Assembly: GCA_018136815.1 (NCBI GenBank)
Contig: CM030932.1
Location: 2,688,234-2,752,233, forward strand
Origin: Isochrysis galbana
Lineage: Eukaryota > Haptophyta > Isochrysidales > Isochrysidaceae
Reading direction: 5' to 3'
Length of the DNA stretch: 64,000 nt
In this document: piece by piece, positions 33,658 to 43,473 of the stretch
Layout of the letters: each line of letters opens with the position of its first letter
Numbering within the stretch: position 1 is the stretch's first letter
Program-made: the position numbers and the translations under genes
Notes under the pieces: generated by a model
Database searches by the model: none
What the model was told of the DNA's origin: nothing
Seen by the model: the letters and a program-made list of their open reading frames with translations, nothing else

Positions 33658-36153
33658 CTACGTAGCAAGCATAGGGAAGGCATTTATGAGCGCGGGCTGA
33701 GGTGCATCCCAGGCTAGGCGAAGAGAAAGCGACGGCAATGACGCCACATTCTTAGCACATTTGTACGCGCGCATCGCCTTGGCCACCTGCTGACCTATCC
33801 AGCAACGGTGAAAGTTGGAGGTGGAATTCAGGATTGCCGCGAGCTGGAGCTTGACTTGGACGCAATTGAACGCGGTGTACGTCTCCTTGAAGATTGGATC
33901 ATTCCGCGCGCGCTGCAACCATTTGTGCTTGACCACTGACTCGCCTTCCACAACATGAAATGAGACCCTCCGCGAGAGCTGAGTGAGGCGACAGCCGGAG
34001 CGCGCGTACAATGCGAGGTTGAGCGCCGTGGCGACAAGCGACACGCCAAGAGCGACATCTCGCAGCTGAAGATCCGCCACCCACTTGCGGGGGAACGCCC
34101 ACAGATCGTGGCCGGGATGCGGTAGCCCGTGACCTCTCAAGCGAGCCGCGTCGGTAAGGTTGAAATTTGAGCTCGCGTGTTCGAACTCTTCACGCACGGC
34201 TGAGATGGGTACCAAAGGCTGACGGATTAACAGGCGTGCCAGTTGCACGTACGCGTCCTCTTGGAGGGCGATGTCAATGTTCGAGTACATGAGGAACTCA
34301 CCAATTCCGTGCTCGTAACCAGCGCGTAAAATGGCGCGCAAGAGCGGTAGCGTGTGCGGATGACGGACAGCGGGGAGGAGCGCCTTCAAGTCACCAACAA
34401 GTGCCACCTCCTGTATCCCCTGCGCATTCGACAAGTTGGCAACGACGCCTCGATCGGCGGGGAAGACAGCAGCCAGCTGCTGTATGCGTAGCCCTGAGGC
34501 CTCCGCGTAAGCTCGAGCCAAGCCAAGTGAGGCCAGAGTCATCCTGACTGCACGCGCATGCTCGTCGCCCGGAGCGAAAAAGGGGTTCACAACGTGTGTG
34601 AGGAGCACCGAGTCTTTCATGGTGGGTGTTAGCACCATACTGCGATCACGAGAATCACTTGCGGCCGGAGCGCCGACTTTCGTAGGCTTACGCTCGCTCA
34701 CGTTCCGCGGCACTTGCGATCCCCAAGGCAGGCACACAAGCCTAGGCATCTCATCGACCCACCAGTGCGCCCTGTCTTCCTCGTCCAGCTGCAAGAGCAC
34801 CTCCTTCTCGGCCTCCACCATGGCACCGCGCATGATTGCAGCGTGACGGGACGTCATCGCCGATGCGGCCACCGCACGCTTGCGCACATGAGCCACGGCG
34901 GGTACGAGAGCCGCTGCCACATGCGCCGTAGGTAAGTCGAGAAAGGCCGCGAGGGGGGGAGCAAAGCGTTCCGGATGTTTCAGCAAGCTCTCTACGTCCA
35001 GGACACGGACAAATTGTGGAGGCACTGTGCGCATCTGAACGTGTGCCTTCTGGCCCCCGAGCAGCAGTCTGTGGGCAAGTGCGCGCAGCCGCTCCTTTAA
35101 CTTGTTGTCGCGGAAGAAGCGCTGCGGCATCTCCCCTACTAATGCTGCAAATGCCAATTCGGGTTTCCGCCACAGCGCAAGGACCCTCGGCTCGACGGCT
35201 CCTTTGGCGTGCTCGGACAGTAGGAGCAAATCAGAGAGCTGTGGGTAATGAGAAAGCTGCCCCTCACCGGGCTCACTAGACTGCATGAAAGGATAGGTAA
35301 AGATTTCCCCGGTGAGTTCAAGCTTGAGCGACACATCAGGATCGAGGCCCCGACCGGCAAACTGTGTCTGGGCGCCACCAACCCATGAGCAATCTGCTGC
35401 CTTGCCCGTCCTCTCACGCAAGCAGCTTCGTGCGCCGAAGGAGGCATGCTGACCGCCCTTTCGCGCCGCCCCCGTCCAATCATCAAAGACCTCCTGTGTT
35501 GAACGGACAACCTCGACATCACGTACGCTTTCATCCCACCATAGATGGACGAAGGACTGCTCCTCGACGAGCGCCATGGGTCGAACACGAGGCTGACGCA
35601 TGAGCGTAAGTCCCAATATTTCGCCTCCTGCACCCTCGGTCGCAGCAACAAAGTAGACGAGCGTTGGAGGCGCAACCACCGCCAATGCATCGAGCGCTTC
35701 CTCGACCGCGGGCATGGGCGTAAAGGATGCCGGCCCACCGGTTGGCTGGGGAGCGCTATCGTCATCATCCAGGACAGAGCCAACGCTCGGACCACCGTCT
35801 GCACCATCTGCATCTGCAACCCCGATGCGACCTAGATCGGTACCATCGTAGGCGTCGTGTGCCAGAGTAATGGCATCTGCGGCTGCTGCCGCCTCCGCAA
35901 AGACGTTCTGCCTGGGGGAAAGCCCTGGGTCGGCCAGCGCCGGCTCGGACCACACGTCGAGAGAGGCCGGTTGTGGTGACTGTGGTGGCTCGAGATGGAG
36001 CTCGCTCACTAGATTGAGTGGGCGGAACGGGCGGCCTCTGGGGCGATCTATAAGAAGCTCGTAGCCCAGGCCAAGCAGCTGCACTCCCACTACAAGGATC
36101 TGGAGCAGCAGGCATGCGTGCGAGCTGAGGCAGGCGCGCAGCTGGCCGCGCAT
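33658..36153 (-). CDS. Type II membrane protein: sulfotransferase-like plus glycosyltransferase-like modules
   Basis: Intronless, 831 residues, ATG at 36153. A hydrophobic anchor lies at about residues 14-36 (LLLQILVVGVQLLGLGYELL), as in Golgi type II enzymes. After a disordered linker, residues about 160-410 look like a P-loop sulfotransferase: TLVYFVAATEGAGGEIL as a degenerate 5'-phosphosulfate loop, HYPQLSDLLLLSEHA with RVLALWRKPELAFAAL as the 3' region, and VRVLDVESLLKHPERF near the end. From about residue 510 a second module has TLASLGLARAYAEASGL, FLMYSNIDIALQEDAY (similar to the sugar-nucleotide Asp region of some glycosyltransferases) and HPGHDLWAFPRKWV. The architecture suggests one Golgi enzyme for sulfated glycans. 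The assignment rests on motif resemblance; catalytic residues are not proven, and both modules are divergent. Confidence 0.6.
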   Translation of the reverse strand: MRGQLRACLSSHACLLLQILVVGVQLLGLGYELLIDRPRGRPFRPLNLVSELHLEPPQSPQPASLDVWSEPALADPGLSPRQNVFAEAAAAADAITLAHDAYDGTDLGRIGVADADGADGGPSVGSVLDDDDSAPQPTGGPASFTPMPAVEEALDALAVVAPPTLVYFVAATEGAGGEILGLTLMRQPRVRPMALVEEQSFVHLWWDESVRDVEVVRSTQEVFDDWTGAARKGGQHASFGARSCLRERTGKAADCSWVGGAQTQFAGRGLDPDVSLKLELTGEIFTYPFMQSSEPGEGQLSHYPQLSDLLLLSEHAKGAVEPRVLALWRKPELAFAALVGEMPQRFFRDNKLKERLRALAHRLLLGGQKAHVQMRTVPPQFVRVLDVESLLKHPERFAPPLAAFLDLPTAHVAAALVPAVAHVRKRAVAASAMTSRHAAIMRGAMVEAEKEVLLQLDEEDRAHWWVDEMPRLVCLPWGSQVPRNVSERKPTKVGAPAASDSRDRSMVLTPTMKDSVLLTHVVNPFFAPGDEHARAVRMTLASLGLARAYAEASGLRIQQLAAVFPADRGVVANLSNAQGIQEVALVGDLKALLPAVRHPHTLPLLRAILRAGYEHGIGEFLMYSNIDIALQEDAYVQLARLLIRQPLVPISAVREEFEHASSNFNLTDAARLRGHGLPHPGHDLWAFPRKWVADLQLRDVALGVSLVATALNLALYARSGCRLTQLSRRVSFHVVEGESVVKHKWLQRARNDPIFKETYTAFNCVQVKLQLAAILNSTSNFHRCWIGQQVAKAMRAYKCAKNVASLPSLSLRLAWDAPQPALINAFPMLAT

Positions 36154-36380
36154 TGGCTAGGTAGACGAAGATATGAGGAAGTGAAAGAGGGGGAGGAGCG
36201 GGAACAGGGGAAGCGTGGAGGGGGTGAAAGGGGAGGGGGAGGGGAAAGGGGGAAAGGGGAGGGGGAGGGGGAGGCTAGAGCGGTAGAGTATGCTAGAGGG
36301 GGAGGCTAGAGCGGTAGGCTAGAGGCTAGAGGGGGAGGCTAGAGGGGGAGGGGGAAGGGGAGGGGGAGGCAAAAGGGTTC
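36154..36380 (+). repeat. Purine-rich simple repeat
   Basis: G/A-rich strand with GGGGGAGG and AGGCTAGAG(CGGTAG) units, in the presumed promoter and 5' UTR region of the gene on the other strand. Confidence 0.6.
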
Positions 36381-36477
36381 GGGTGGTGCGGGAGACGAGA
36401 CGGTGTGAATTTCACGGCACTCTTCAGCTGTTGGATTCAGATTCAAAAAAACAAATGTTTCCCCCCACGAGCCAACG

Positions 36478-36605
36478 CTCCCCGATAACGATAAGTATCA
36501 GGGGCCCCCGACAGCTATCGGGAGGAAATTTTCTCCCGATCGCCAACAGCCCCCCCGATAACTATCGGGGGACCGCGAAAGTCCCCCGACAGCTATCGGG
36601 GGATA
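36478..36605. repeat. Cluster of perfect short hairpins
   Basis: CCCCCGATAACTATCGGGGG (about 36553-36572) and CCCCCGACAGCTATCGGGGG (about 36583-36602) are perfect or near-perfect palindromes. Related half-sites occur at 36505-36525 and 36527-36545. All share the core CCCCCGA..NN..TATCGGG. Confidence 0.75.
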
Positions 36606-37140
36606 GCTCTTGGGGTTGCCGTTGTCGGAGCGCAGCTCGTTTCCTCTTTGGAAACGAGTCGCGAAGGCGCACCGTTGGCTAGCGCGGCGCACGGTTCATC
36701 CGGGGAGCCCGGAACGGGCTCATCGGGAGAACGGGGAGGGCATATGACGGGCATGTGAAATGGACGAGCGAGTGGCACGGAACGCGAACCGGAGGGACGG
36801 AGGACGTAGAAAAGGGTGCGGCGAGCAGATACCGCTAGACTGGGACTCGTAGGGACTCGTAGACTCAAAAGGATGACTCGGAAGACTCGGGGCTAGGGGG
36901 TACTCAGGGGGTGCAGGTCACCAACAGGCGATACAGTGGGTAAAACCACACAAATCAACACTCTGCACTCAAACATTCACGATAACAGGCCGGAAACATA
37001 CGTTAAACGAACCCCCTCTGGTGAGCAGATTCAGGAGTGCCCACCAGAAAAAGAGGAGAGAGAGAGAGAGAGCGAGAGAACGAGGGCTCGGGGGTCAAAA
37101 CACAATTCGGACTCCGGCTCGGACTACAGAGTAAAATCTA
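36606..37140. other. Intergenic region without a gene
   Basis: No coding signal. Contains short GGGACTCGTAG duplications (about 36840-36862) and GA microsatellites (37050-37085). Confidence 0.3.
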
Positions 37141-37164
37141 GTGCCCTCGCGAGTCCTGCCTCGA

Positions 37165-37370
37165 GTCTCGCGAGGCAGCGCCGAAGGACGCTGAAGGACG
37201 CGCTGCGGGATAGCGCTGAAGGACGCCGAAGGACGCAGAAGGACACTGAAGGACGCTGCAGGACGCGCTGCGGGACACCGCTGACGGACAGGGGGGGGCG
37301 CTGAGAGACGCTGGGAGACGCTGAGGGACGCTGGGGAACGCTGAGGGACGCGCTGGGGGACTTTCGCGCG
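37165..37370 (+). repeat. GGACGC(T/C)GA minisatellite
   Basis: Irregular tandem units of about 10-12 bp (CTGAAGGACG, CTGAGGGACG, CTGGGGGACT). The same core, GGGGACGCTG, builds a second array at 50060-50320. Confidence 0.75.
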
Positions 37371-37439
37371 GGGGGTTGAGGGAAGAGAAGACGGCGTCTC
37401 AATTCATAATTTTTATTCGATTGCAGCTATTTCAACGCG

Positions 37440-37616
37440 CGGACGCGGAAGAGAGCCGCCGTCTCGGCGCGCGGAGGGGGGAGGAACGGCGGAGGGGGGA
37501 AAGAAATCTGCGGAGGGGGGGGAGGGCCGCCGTCTCGGCGCGCGGAGGGGGGGGAAGGGCCGCCGTCTCGGCGCGCGGAGGGGGGGAAGGGCCGCCGTCT
37601 CGGCGCGCGGAGGGGG
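37440..37616 (+). repeat. Minisatellite with GCCGTCTCGGCGCGCGGAGG units
   Basis: Four units of about 32-50 bp, each carrying GCCGTCTCGGCGCGCGGAGG followed by a G-run. The array ends exactly where the LTR element begins, so the element inserted into or beside it. Confidence 0.8.
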
Positions 37617-37621
37617 GGGGA

Positions 37622-37973
37622 TGTCGGATCCAGAGTATTTCCACAATACTCTAGACGGATCCGATGGCTTGTGTGTCTTTTAACTTTAGGATGGGCATTG
37701 TTTCTTGAGGGGTGATCGCCGTTTACTTCGAGACTCTTCGTTGTGGCTTCGTTTCGGTTGGCTGCATTCTTCTCCGGACTCGTTTCTTTGATTGTGGCGA
37801 CTGTTTACGTGAGTTTTCGGAGTGTCCCTTTGTTGACTGGGCGGTTTTTGTGAGTGATGTGTGATCGTGGCTTGTGTCGCCATGTAGCGCGCGCGCTCCC
37901 TCTCTCTTTCTCAAGACTGTGCTCTATGCCCCTCGAGACTTGCCACACGAACAAGCATTCGCTTGTTTCGACA
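37622..37973. repeat. Left LTR
   Basis: Starts TGTCGGATCCAGAGTATTTC and ends GCTTGTTTCGACA. An inner inverted pair, GGATCCAGAGTATT and AATACTCTAGACGGATCC, forms a near-palindrome at its start. Confidence 0.9.
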
Positions 37974-39220
37974 GTTTGAAGACATCCCCCACTCACTTGC
38001 ACGCCCTCGCCGCGCCTCGCCGCCCATTGCGCCGCGCACGAGCCCATTCATGTGCATTGCGCGCATGCCCGGCTGCGCACCACTCGCTGCCCAACACCAC
38101 CGGCCTGATGGGGTGAGCTTGGCTCGTCTCTTTGGCGCCGAGCGCGGTCAACCTGCCTTCCCTCGCCATTCCCCCACCCCTCGCCACGCCTCCGCCTCTC
38201 CAAGCCTCCAAGCCTCCGCTTTCCACCCTACTCACCATTCTTCCCATCTTCATCTTCTCGCCTGCCCGTTGCCTTTCCCACATCTTCCTCCCTTCTTTCT
38301 CGGTGCTTGTTGGCTGAGCTCTTGCGAGCCTCAAGTTTTTAGGCTTTCTTTCTCTTGACTTCTTCCTTCTTGTCGTCCTCATTCTCATCAATCGGTTCGA
38401 CGAAGATGGCTTGGTGTGTTGTTTGGTTCTGTGTTCCCGATCCCGACGTGCAGCCGCTTGCATGTCCGTTCGTTCGCGTTGAGTGGGCCGTTGGGTCTCT
38501 CTCGCTTTCTGCCTTGTCCTTGAGCTTTCTCTCGAGCTTTCTCTCGATCTTGCTCTCGATCGCGCGTTCATTTTCAGCGGCCTTCATTCAGCCTCGGTCC
38601 TTGGTCAATCCTCCTCCCTCGATTGCGTCATGTTTTGAGCCGTGTTTCTGTTCTTGTTCGTTCTCGATTTGGCTACGGCCACCCTTCATTCTCAGTCCGG
38701 CTATGCGCCACCCAGTTCGGCTATTTGCCTCCAGGTTCCAGGTTCTCGATTCTCGATGATTCTTGTTTCATTCGGCTCTAAATATGATGTATTCAAGGTA
38801 CTAGGTTGATCGGGGTCGACGTTTGTTGGTTTCTGTCGATGTTCTCGAGTTCCGTTTCAAGTTCAAGTTCAAAGATTTGAGAGAAGACTCGGTTCTTGGT
38901 TGATTCTTGGGATTCCTTGACTCCCTTGTCACGTTGTTTGTTCGGATTGTGAGCTACCGTGCGTTCGGAGTGTGTTCGTGTGCCCGTAACGTTCTCATTA
39001 GGGATGTGCGCCCCGAGTGAGACTTGTCTTCAAACCAACAATGTGTTCTTCGTGTTGGTTTAACCCACTGAGTGCGCACACTCTTTGGGGTGAAAGGCAA
39101 GAGGGCCTCGTTCACTTGTGTTTGTTTGTGCATGTCAGACTTGCGTGTGCCTCATGGGGACGCCTGTGAGTGTGCTGTACAAGTTTGACTCGCGCGGACG
39201 CTCGACATTTAGTCGGGGGG

Positions 39221-39559
39221 TGTCGGATCCAGAGTATTTCCACAATACTCTAGACGGATCCGATGGCTTGTGTAGGATGGGCATTGTTTCTTGAGGGGTG
39301 ATCGCCGTTTACTTCGAGACTCTTCGTTGTGGCTTCGTTTCGGTTGGCTGCATTCTTCTCCGGACTCGTTTCTTTGATTGTGGCGACTGTTTACGTGAGT
39401 TTTCGGAGTGTCCCTTTGTTGACTGGGCGGTTTTTGTGAGTGATGTGTGATCGTGGCTTGTGTCGCCATGTAGCGCGCGCGCTCCCTCTCTCTTTCTCAA
39501 GACTGTGCTCTATGCCCCTCGAGACTTGCCACACGAACAAGCATTCGCTTATTTCGACA
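39221..39559. repeat. Right LTR
   Basis: Same ends as the left copy; lacks the 13-bp TGTCTTTTAACTT-type insertion and differs by a few single bases (for example GCTTATTTCGACA at the end). Confidence 0.9.
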
Positions 39560-39564
39560 GGGGA

Positions 39565-40764
39565 CAGCGGAGGGGAAGGAGAGTAGACCTTCAGTGGAGA
39601 CCAAGCTTGGTTTTGAAGCCCAATGAGAGTTTTGGCTCCTTTTGCCTCTTGCGGGGCAAAAACAAAACTCTCGACGCACCCGGTGGCCTCCGATAGCCGA
39701 AGTACTCAGTTGACGCTGGAGCCGAAAGCTCGGTCAAGACGAAGTCTACAGCCTTGGCCATAGTGGGAGCTAAGGATCTCAAGACTGAGTTGGGACTATC
39801 CTTCAGTTGGTGGGAAGTCCCAATCCTTCACTCTCGAAAGTTGTGTGGCTTTCAAGCTCAGGGTCCTACAAATACACCCAAATCGTAGGACGCGGTCCTA
39901 TAATGTAGGACGGAACTTTTTGGCCGTGGTAGTAGCCCTTGGTTAGGTAGAGGAACCATACATAAGAACATAAGAACCACGCATAAGATTCATCGTAACC
40001 GCATCGTAAGTAAGATTAAGGATTAAGGTGTGAATGAGCACGGTACGAGTTCAGTGCTCGCAAATTGGGACGGTCATCCCCCTGCCTGCCAAGTGGCGTG
40101 GCATCGCAGGGGGGTGAGCGGCGAGCGGTTCCCTTCCTCTTCCCCCAGCTCCGTGGGGGGTGGGGGGACGGGGGACGGGAGAGCGGGAGAGGGAGAGAGG
40201 GAGAGGGGGGAGAGAGCGTGCCCTCCCCCATGCCAAGTATAGACTTAGTTTTGACGACGTTGAGAATAAATATATACATAAATTTGTAGGGCGTAGGGCG
40301 GGCGTAGAGGTAGAGGTAGAGCATCTTGTTGGCTAGCATCTGCATCTGCATCTAGCATGCCTAATACATCATACATCATGCATGCTGCATGCTGCATGCC
40401 TAGCCACAAACGACACATACATACACTGGACGAGTCATGCGCCAACCACGCACACCCCCTACACACCCCCATCGCGGGGTAGGGGCTCCCTTTGCCCATG
40501 AAGGCTACGAGGCTACGGTTCCACAGGACTTTGGTCAAACCAAGACAACAAAATAACAAGAGAGCTCTAGAGCTAACACTCTAAAGATCTAGAGTAAAGA
40601 TACGAGTCTCAACGTCTTTCCTCTCCCGCTCTCTTTAGGCGGGAAGCCAGCGTCAGTCAACCGTCTCAGAGAAAGAGAGTACTACTACAGTACGAGTCCT
40701 CCTCTCTAACGACAACATCTTAGGGAAGTAGGGGAGAGAGCGAGTGCGCCACGGGCGGAACTTG
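39565..40764. other. Region between the LTR element and msrA
   Basis: About 40320-40490 is repeat E in the orientation opposite to 31868-31950 (it contains CCCATCGCGGGGTAGGGGCT). 40225-40245 has the CTTAGTTTTGACGACG motif near a family junction. CATGCTGCATGCTGCATGC microrepeats lie at 40380-40400. 40560-40764 is probably the msrA promoter and 5' UTR. No other gene is seen. Confidence 0.35.
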
Positions 40765-41723
40765 ATGAGCGTCCGGCGGCTCCGAGGGGTTGGAGCGGCG
40801 GCGGTGGGGCTGATTCTGCCTGCGTGCGCGTACGCCAGCACGCGCGGACCCGCGAGCATGATGAGCAACGGTGGCACCCCACCTATCGCGCTGCCTGTCG
40901 GGGGCAGATCGAGGCGAGGAGCATTCTCTGACTACTCTCTGCTTGCTGGCCGTGGCTTCGGCTGCATCAAAAGTTTTGGGCGCGAGGCGGGCGAGTTCGC
41001 CCTGCAAGGAATTATTCCTCGCATCTCGCGCGACGGCTACGAGGTGGCCACGTTCGCAGGTGAGGCGAGAATGGCCTCGCTGCTGCACACTCCCAAGAGC
41101 TCACCTCATGTCTGCCCTGATACTGATGCAGGTGGATGCTTCTGGGGGACCGAGCTCCACTTCCAGCGAATGGAAGGTGTGGTTGCCACGTGCGTCGGCT
41201 ACACTCAGGGTCGGCTCGAAGTTCCCTCGTACGACGAGGTCTGCAGCGGTCGGACCGGCCACACAGAGGCTGTGCAGCTGATCTTTGATCCCAAGGAGAC
41301 GTCATACCGTAAACTGTGTGAGAAGCTTCTGTCGATCATCGACCCGACGGCCCTCAATCGCGTCGGAAATGATGTGGGCACGCAATATCGCCATGGCATC
41401 TACTTCCACTCGGAAGAGCAGAGACAGGCGAGTCGCACTGCTCGAAATCATGCCCATCCCTTCCGTTGTGGCACGTTGCTATGAAGCGAGACAAGCTTGG
41501 TCGCTCTCATTGTTGTTGTATGGACTCGCAGGTGGCGGAGTCGGTGCTCGCCGAAGCGCAGGAACGCGCTGGCAAGCGCACGGTTGTTACCGAGTTGGGG
41601 CCCGCTGCCCTCTTTTGGCCAGCGGAGGAAGTCCACCAGCAGTACTTGCAGAAAGGCGGCCGCTTTGGCAATCCACAAAAGGTCGATAAGGGTTGTCGTG
41701 ATTCAGTCAGATGCTATGGCTAG
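40765..41723 (+). CDS. msrA: Peptide methionine-S-sulfoxide reductase
   Basis: MsrA reduces methionine-S-sulfoxide in proteins, using thioredoxin. Exons 40765-41059, 41132-41427 and 41532-41723 join in frame to 260 residues. The catalytic motif GGCFWG begins exactly at the second exon. VGYTQGR, the GRTGHTEAVQLIFDP region, QYRHGIYFHSEEQ and the C-terminal KGCRDSVRCYG with its resolving cysteine are all present. The first exon encodes an N-terminal extension of about 98 residues with a hydrophobic stretch (VGAAAVGLILPACAYA) that looks like a signal peptide, so secretion or plastid import through the ER is possible. The second intron starts with GC, not GT (CAG/GCGAGT ... CAG), and the reading frame supports it. 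No stress-response site can be named. Confidence 0.95.
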
Positions 41724-42239
41724 AGCCTCCCAGGAAGGCATGAATATGTCAGGTTCTCGGAGGCAGGAAATGAACAATCGAATACCGCATATTGGTCGCT
41801 GAGAGAGAGTGTTCTACGCCATCCATGATCATTTACGGTCCTTGTCGCGGGTGGTTTTTCGTGATGGGTGCACTGTAGAACTTATAGTGGGGTGAATGGA
41901 GGGAGAGGACCGCATGAGACGAGCCGTGATCTCCCCTTCTCCTCTTGTTTGTTTGTGTAAGTCCACGCAACCCCCCCATGTTTTGTGTTTGTTTTGTCTT
42001 ATCGATGCATTACGCCATCCGGTTCGACCCCAGCGCCATGTGCCCGAGGATGTCCCCCCCCGCGCTGGATGGTTCGCCCCCACCGTGCGGGAGGGTTCCC
42101 CCTTTCTCTCCGATCGTTGCTCCATTCCCTCGCGTCTTCCTCGTTATCGCAGCGCGGGCCAGACCGGCATTTGCCAGCAATAGTCAACAGTGCAAGCAGC
42201 ACTCGCATGTCGACTTGTAAATTGCAAGAAAAAGACCCC

Positions 42240-42400
42240 CGCTACATTCACATAAAAAAAAACCTTTTAATATTCTCGCCTCGCACGTGGCACTGGTCGC
42301 ATATCCGTAGCCACGCCCATACCCCTTCCTCTCCCTCACTTCCCGCCTTGCGGCAACTCCCCTCGTGCTCTACTTAGGGGCCCGGGACCTGCGGGGTTCA
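42240..42400 (-). repeat. Dispersed repeat family B, inverted copy
   Basis: AAAAAAAAACCTTTTAATAT, then CTCGCCTCGC, GTAGCCACGCCCAT, CGCCTTGCGGC and CTCGTGCTCTACTTAGG: the reverse complement of 19970-20112. Confidence 0.6.
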
Positions 42401-42554
42401 CGGGTTGGGCGGAGTGCGCCTGCCCCCAGCGGGAGAGACGCCCGACGTGAAAAAAAAACAGCACTAAGGCCACTAACGCACAGATACGCTCGAGCCCCCG
42501 AGCACTAGTGACACAAGACACGCACACACTATCAAAGGACTTAAAACGTCTCAT

Positions 42555-42790
42555 CAACAGGCCTGTCCAAAAACCCCGCACTCTGAATCGGGCCCGACGT
42601 AGTGCACCTGGGCTGGACCCTGGAATACGAAGATAAAGTAGGACTGAGGGGGGGGAGGGGAAGGGGAAGAGGCGGAGGGGAAGGAGATAAGGGCGATGTC
42701 GGTAGTAAGGTTAAGGTAGAGAAACCTAGACCGTAGTCTACTACGCCGCAGTAGGTGTGTTCGCCCAAAATCTTCAGATTTTTTTTTGAG
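42555..42790 (+). repeat. Family A tail, copy at 42.6 kb
   Basis: AGGCCTGTCC, GCACTCTGAA, GTAGTGCACCTG, ATACGAAGATAAAG, GGGCGATGTCGGTAGTAAGG and AATCTTCAGATTTTT occur in the order of 21785-22003. Confidence 0.6.
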
Positions 42791-43473
42791 TCAGGGTGGT
42801 GAATACTCAGCTCATGCCAGATGGCAGAATCTGAGGGTGACCGGCGGGCCCCCCGGAGGGGAGTTGGAGCCCTGGGGGGGAGGCACGAGGCGCCTGCCCC
42901 ATGTGTACTAAGTATAAAATTACTACTAGTTTGTAGCAATATCGACGAAGAAGAGAGCCCGCCTTGCCGTGGCGCTAGTTGGTCGGCCTTTGTTTGCGCG
43001 ATATGTCCTCTACGCTACCACTTGCTACCTCGTAATCGCAATGTGCACGGTCTACCTGTACTTTTTGTCCTCTTGTTTTTGCTGATTCTAGTGGTATCGC
43101 GATGCAGGTCGCACGTGTTGCTGCCGTTACACCCTGCCAATTTGTGTTGCCCTACGCTGCACTCTAATACAACACTCCTGTATCATATCACAGCCAATAC
43201 TGATACAAACAGCGGCACTCCGGCGCCAACCCTCGCGGCTCGGCTCGTCGCTGCTCCAGCGTCAGCCTAACTGGTAGTCGCTTGCCATCTTTGGGAAGAA
43301 ATACAACGGAAGCGCTTGTGCTCGGCAACGCACACAAGACTCACACATTGGTACGCGCGTTTCGGTGCAGCTGTGTGGGTGTGTGGGCATGAGGATTGGC
43401 GTCTGATTGTTCATGGCGACGGCAGCATGCGGACCCCCAAGCGAAGAATGCGAACGGCGATTTGCGGTGGCAT

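Larger units (their letters stand above)
37622..39559. mobile_element. Non-autonomous LTR retroelement (TRIM/LARD-like), 1938 bp
   Basis: Two direct long terminal repeats, 37622-37973 (352 bp) and 39221-39559 (339 bp), are almost identical; the main difference is a 13-bp insertion in the left copy after GGCTTGTG. Both start TGTCG and end CGACA, the classic TG...CA ends with short inverted repeats. GGGGA at 37617-37621 and 39560-39564 is a 5-bp target-site duplication. A G-run at 39215-39220 just before the right repeat acts as the polypurine tract and sets the plus orientation. The 1247-bp interior has no gag, protease, reverse transcriptase or integrase; open frames there are short and low-complexity (CTCGATTCTCGAT-type repeats). 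No classical tRNA-Met primer site follows the left LTR. It must rely on an autonomous relative. Confidence 0.9.
41724..43473. other. Repeat cluster between msrA and FEX
   Basis: 41835-42000 is repeat D, inverted relative to 29560-29735. 42240-42400 is family B, inverted. 42555-42790 is the family A tail (GTAGTGCACCTGG, GGGCGATGTCG, AATCTTCAGATTT). 42840-42930 matches 30500-30610. 42940-43260 shows no repeat and no supported gene; it may hold a FEX 3' UTR. Confidence 0.45.

Noticed and set aside
37993-38759. Open frames inside the LTR element
   Set aside because: Low-complexity Ser/Leu or Arg/Lys-rich frames on opposite strands with no gag or pol motifs.
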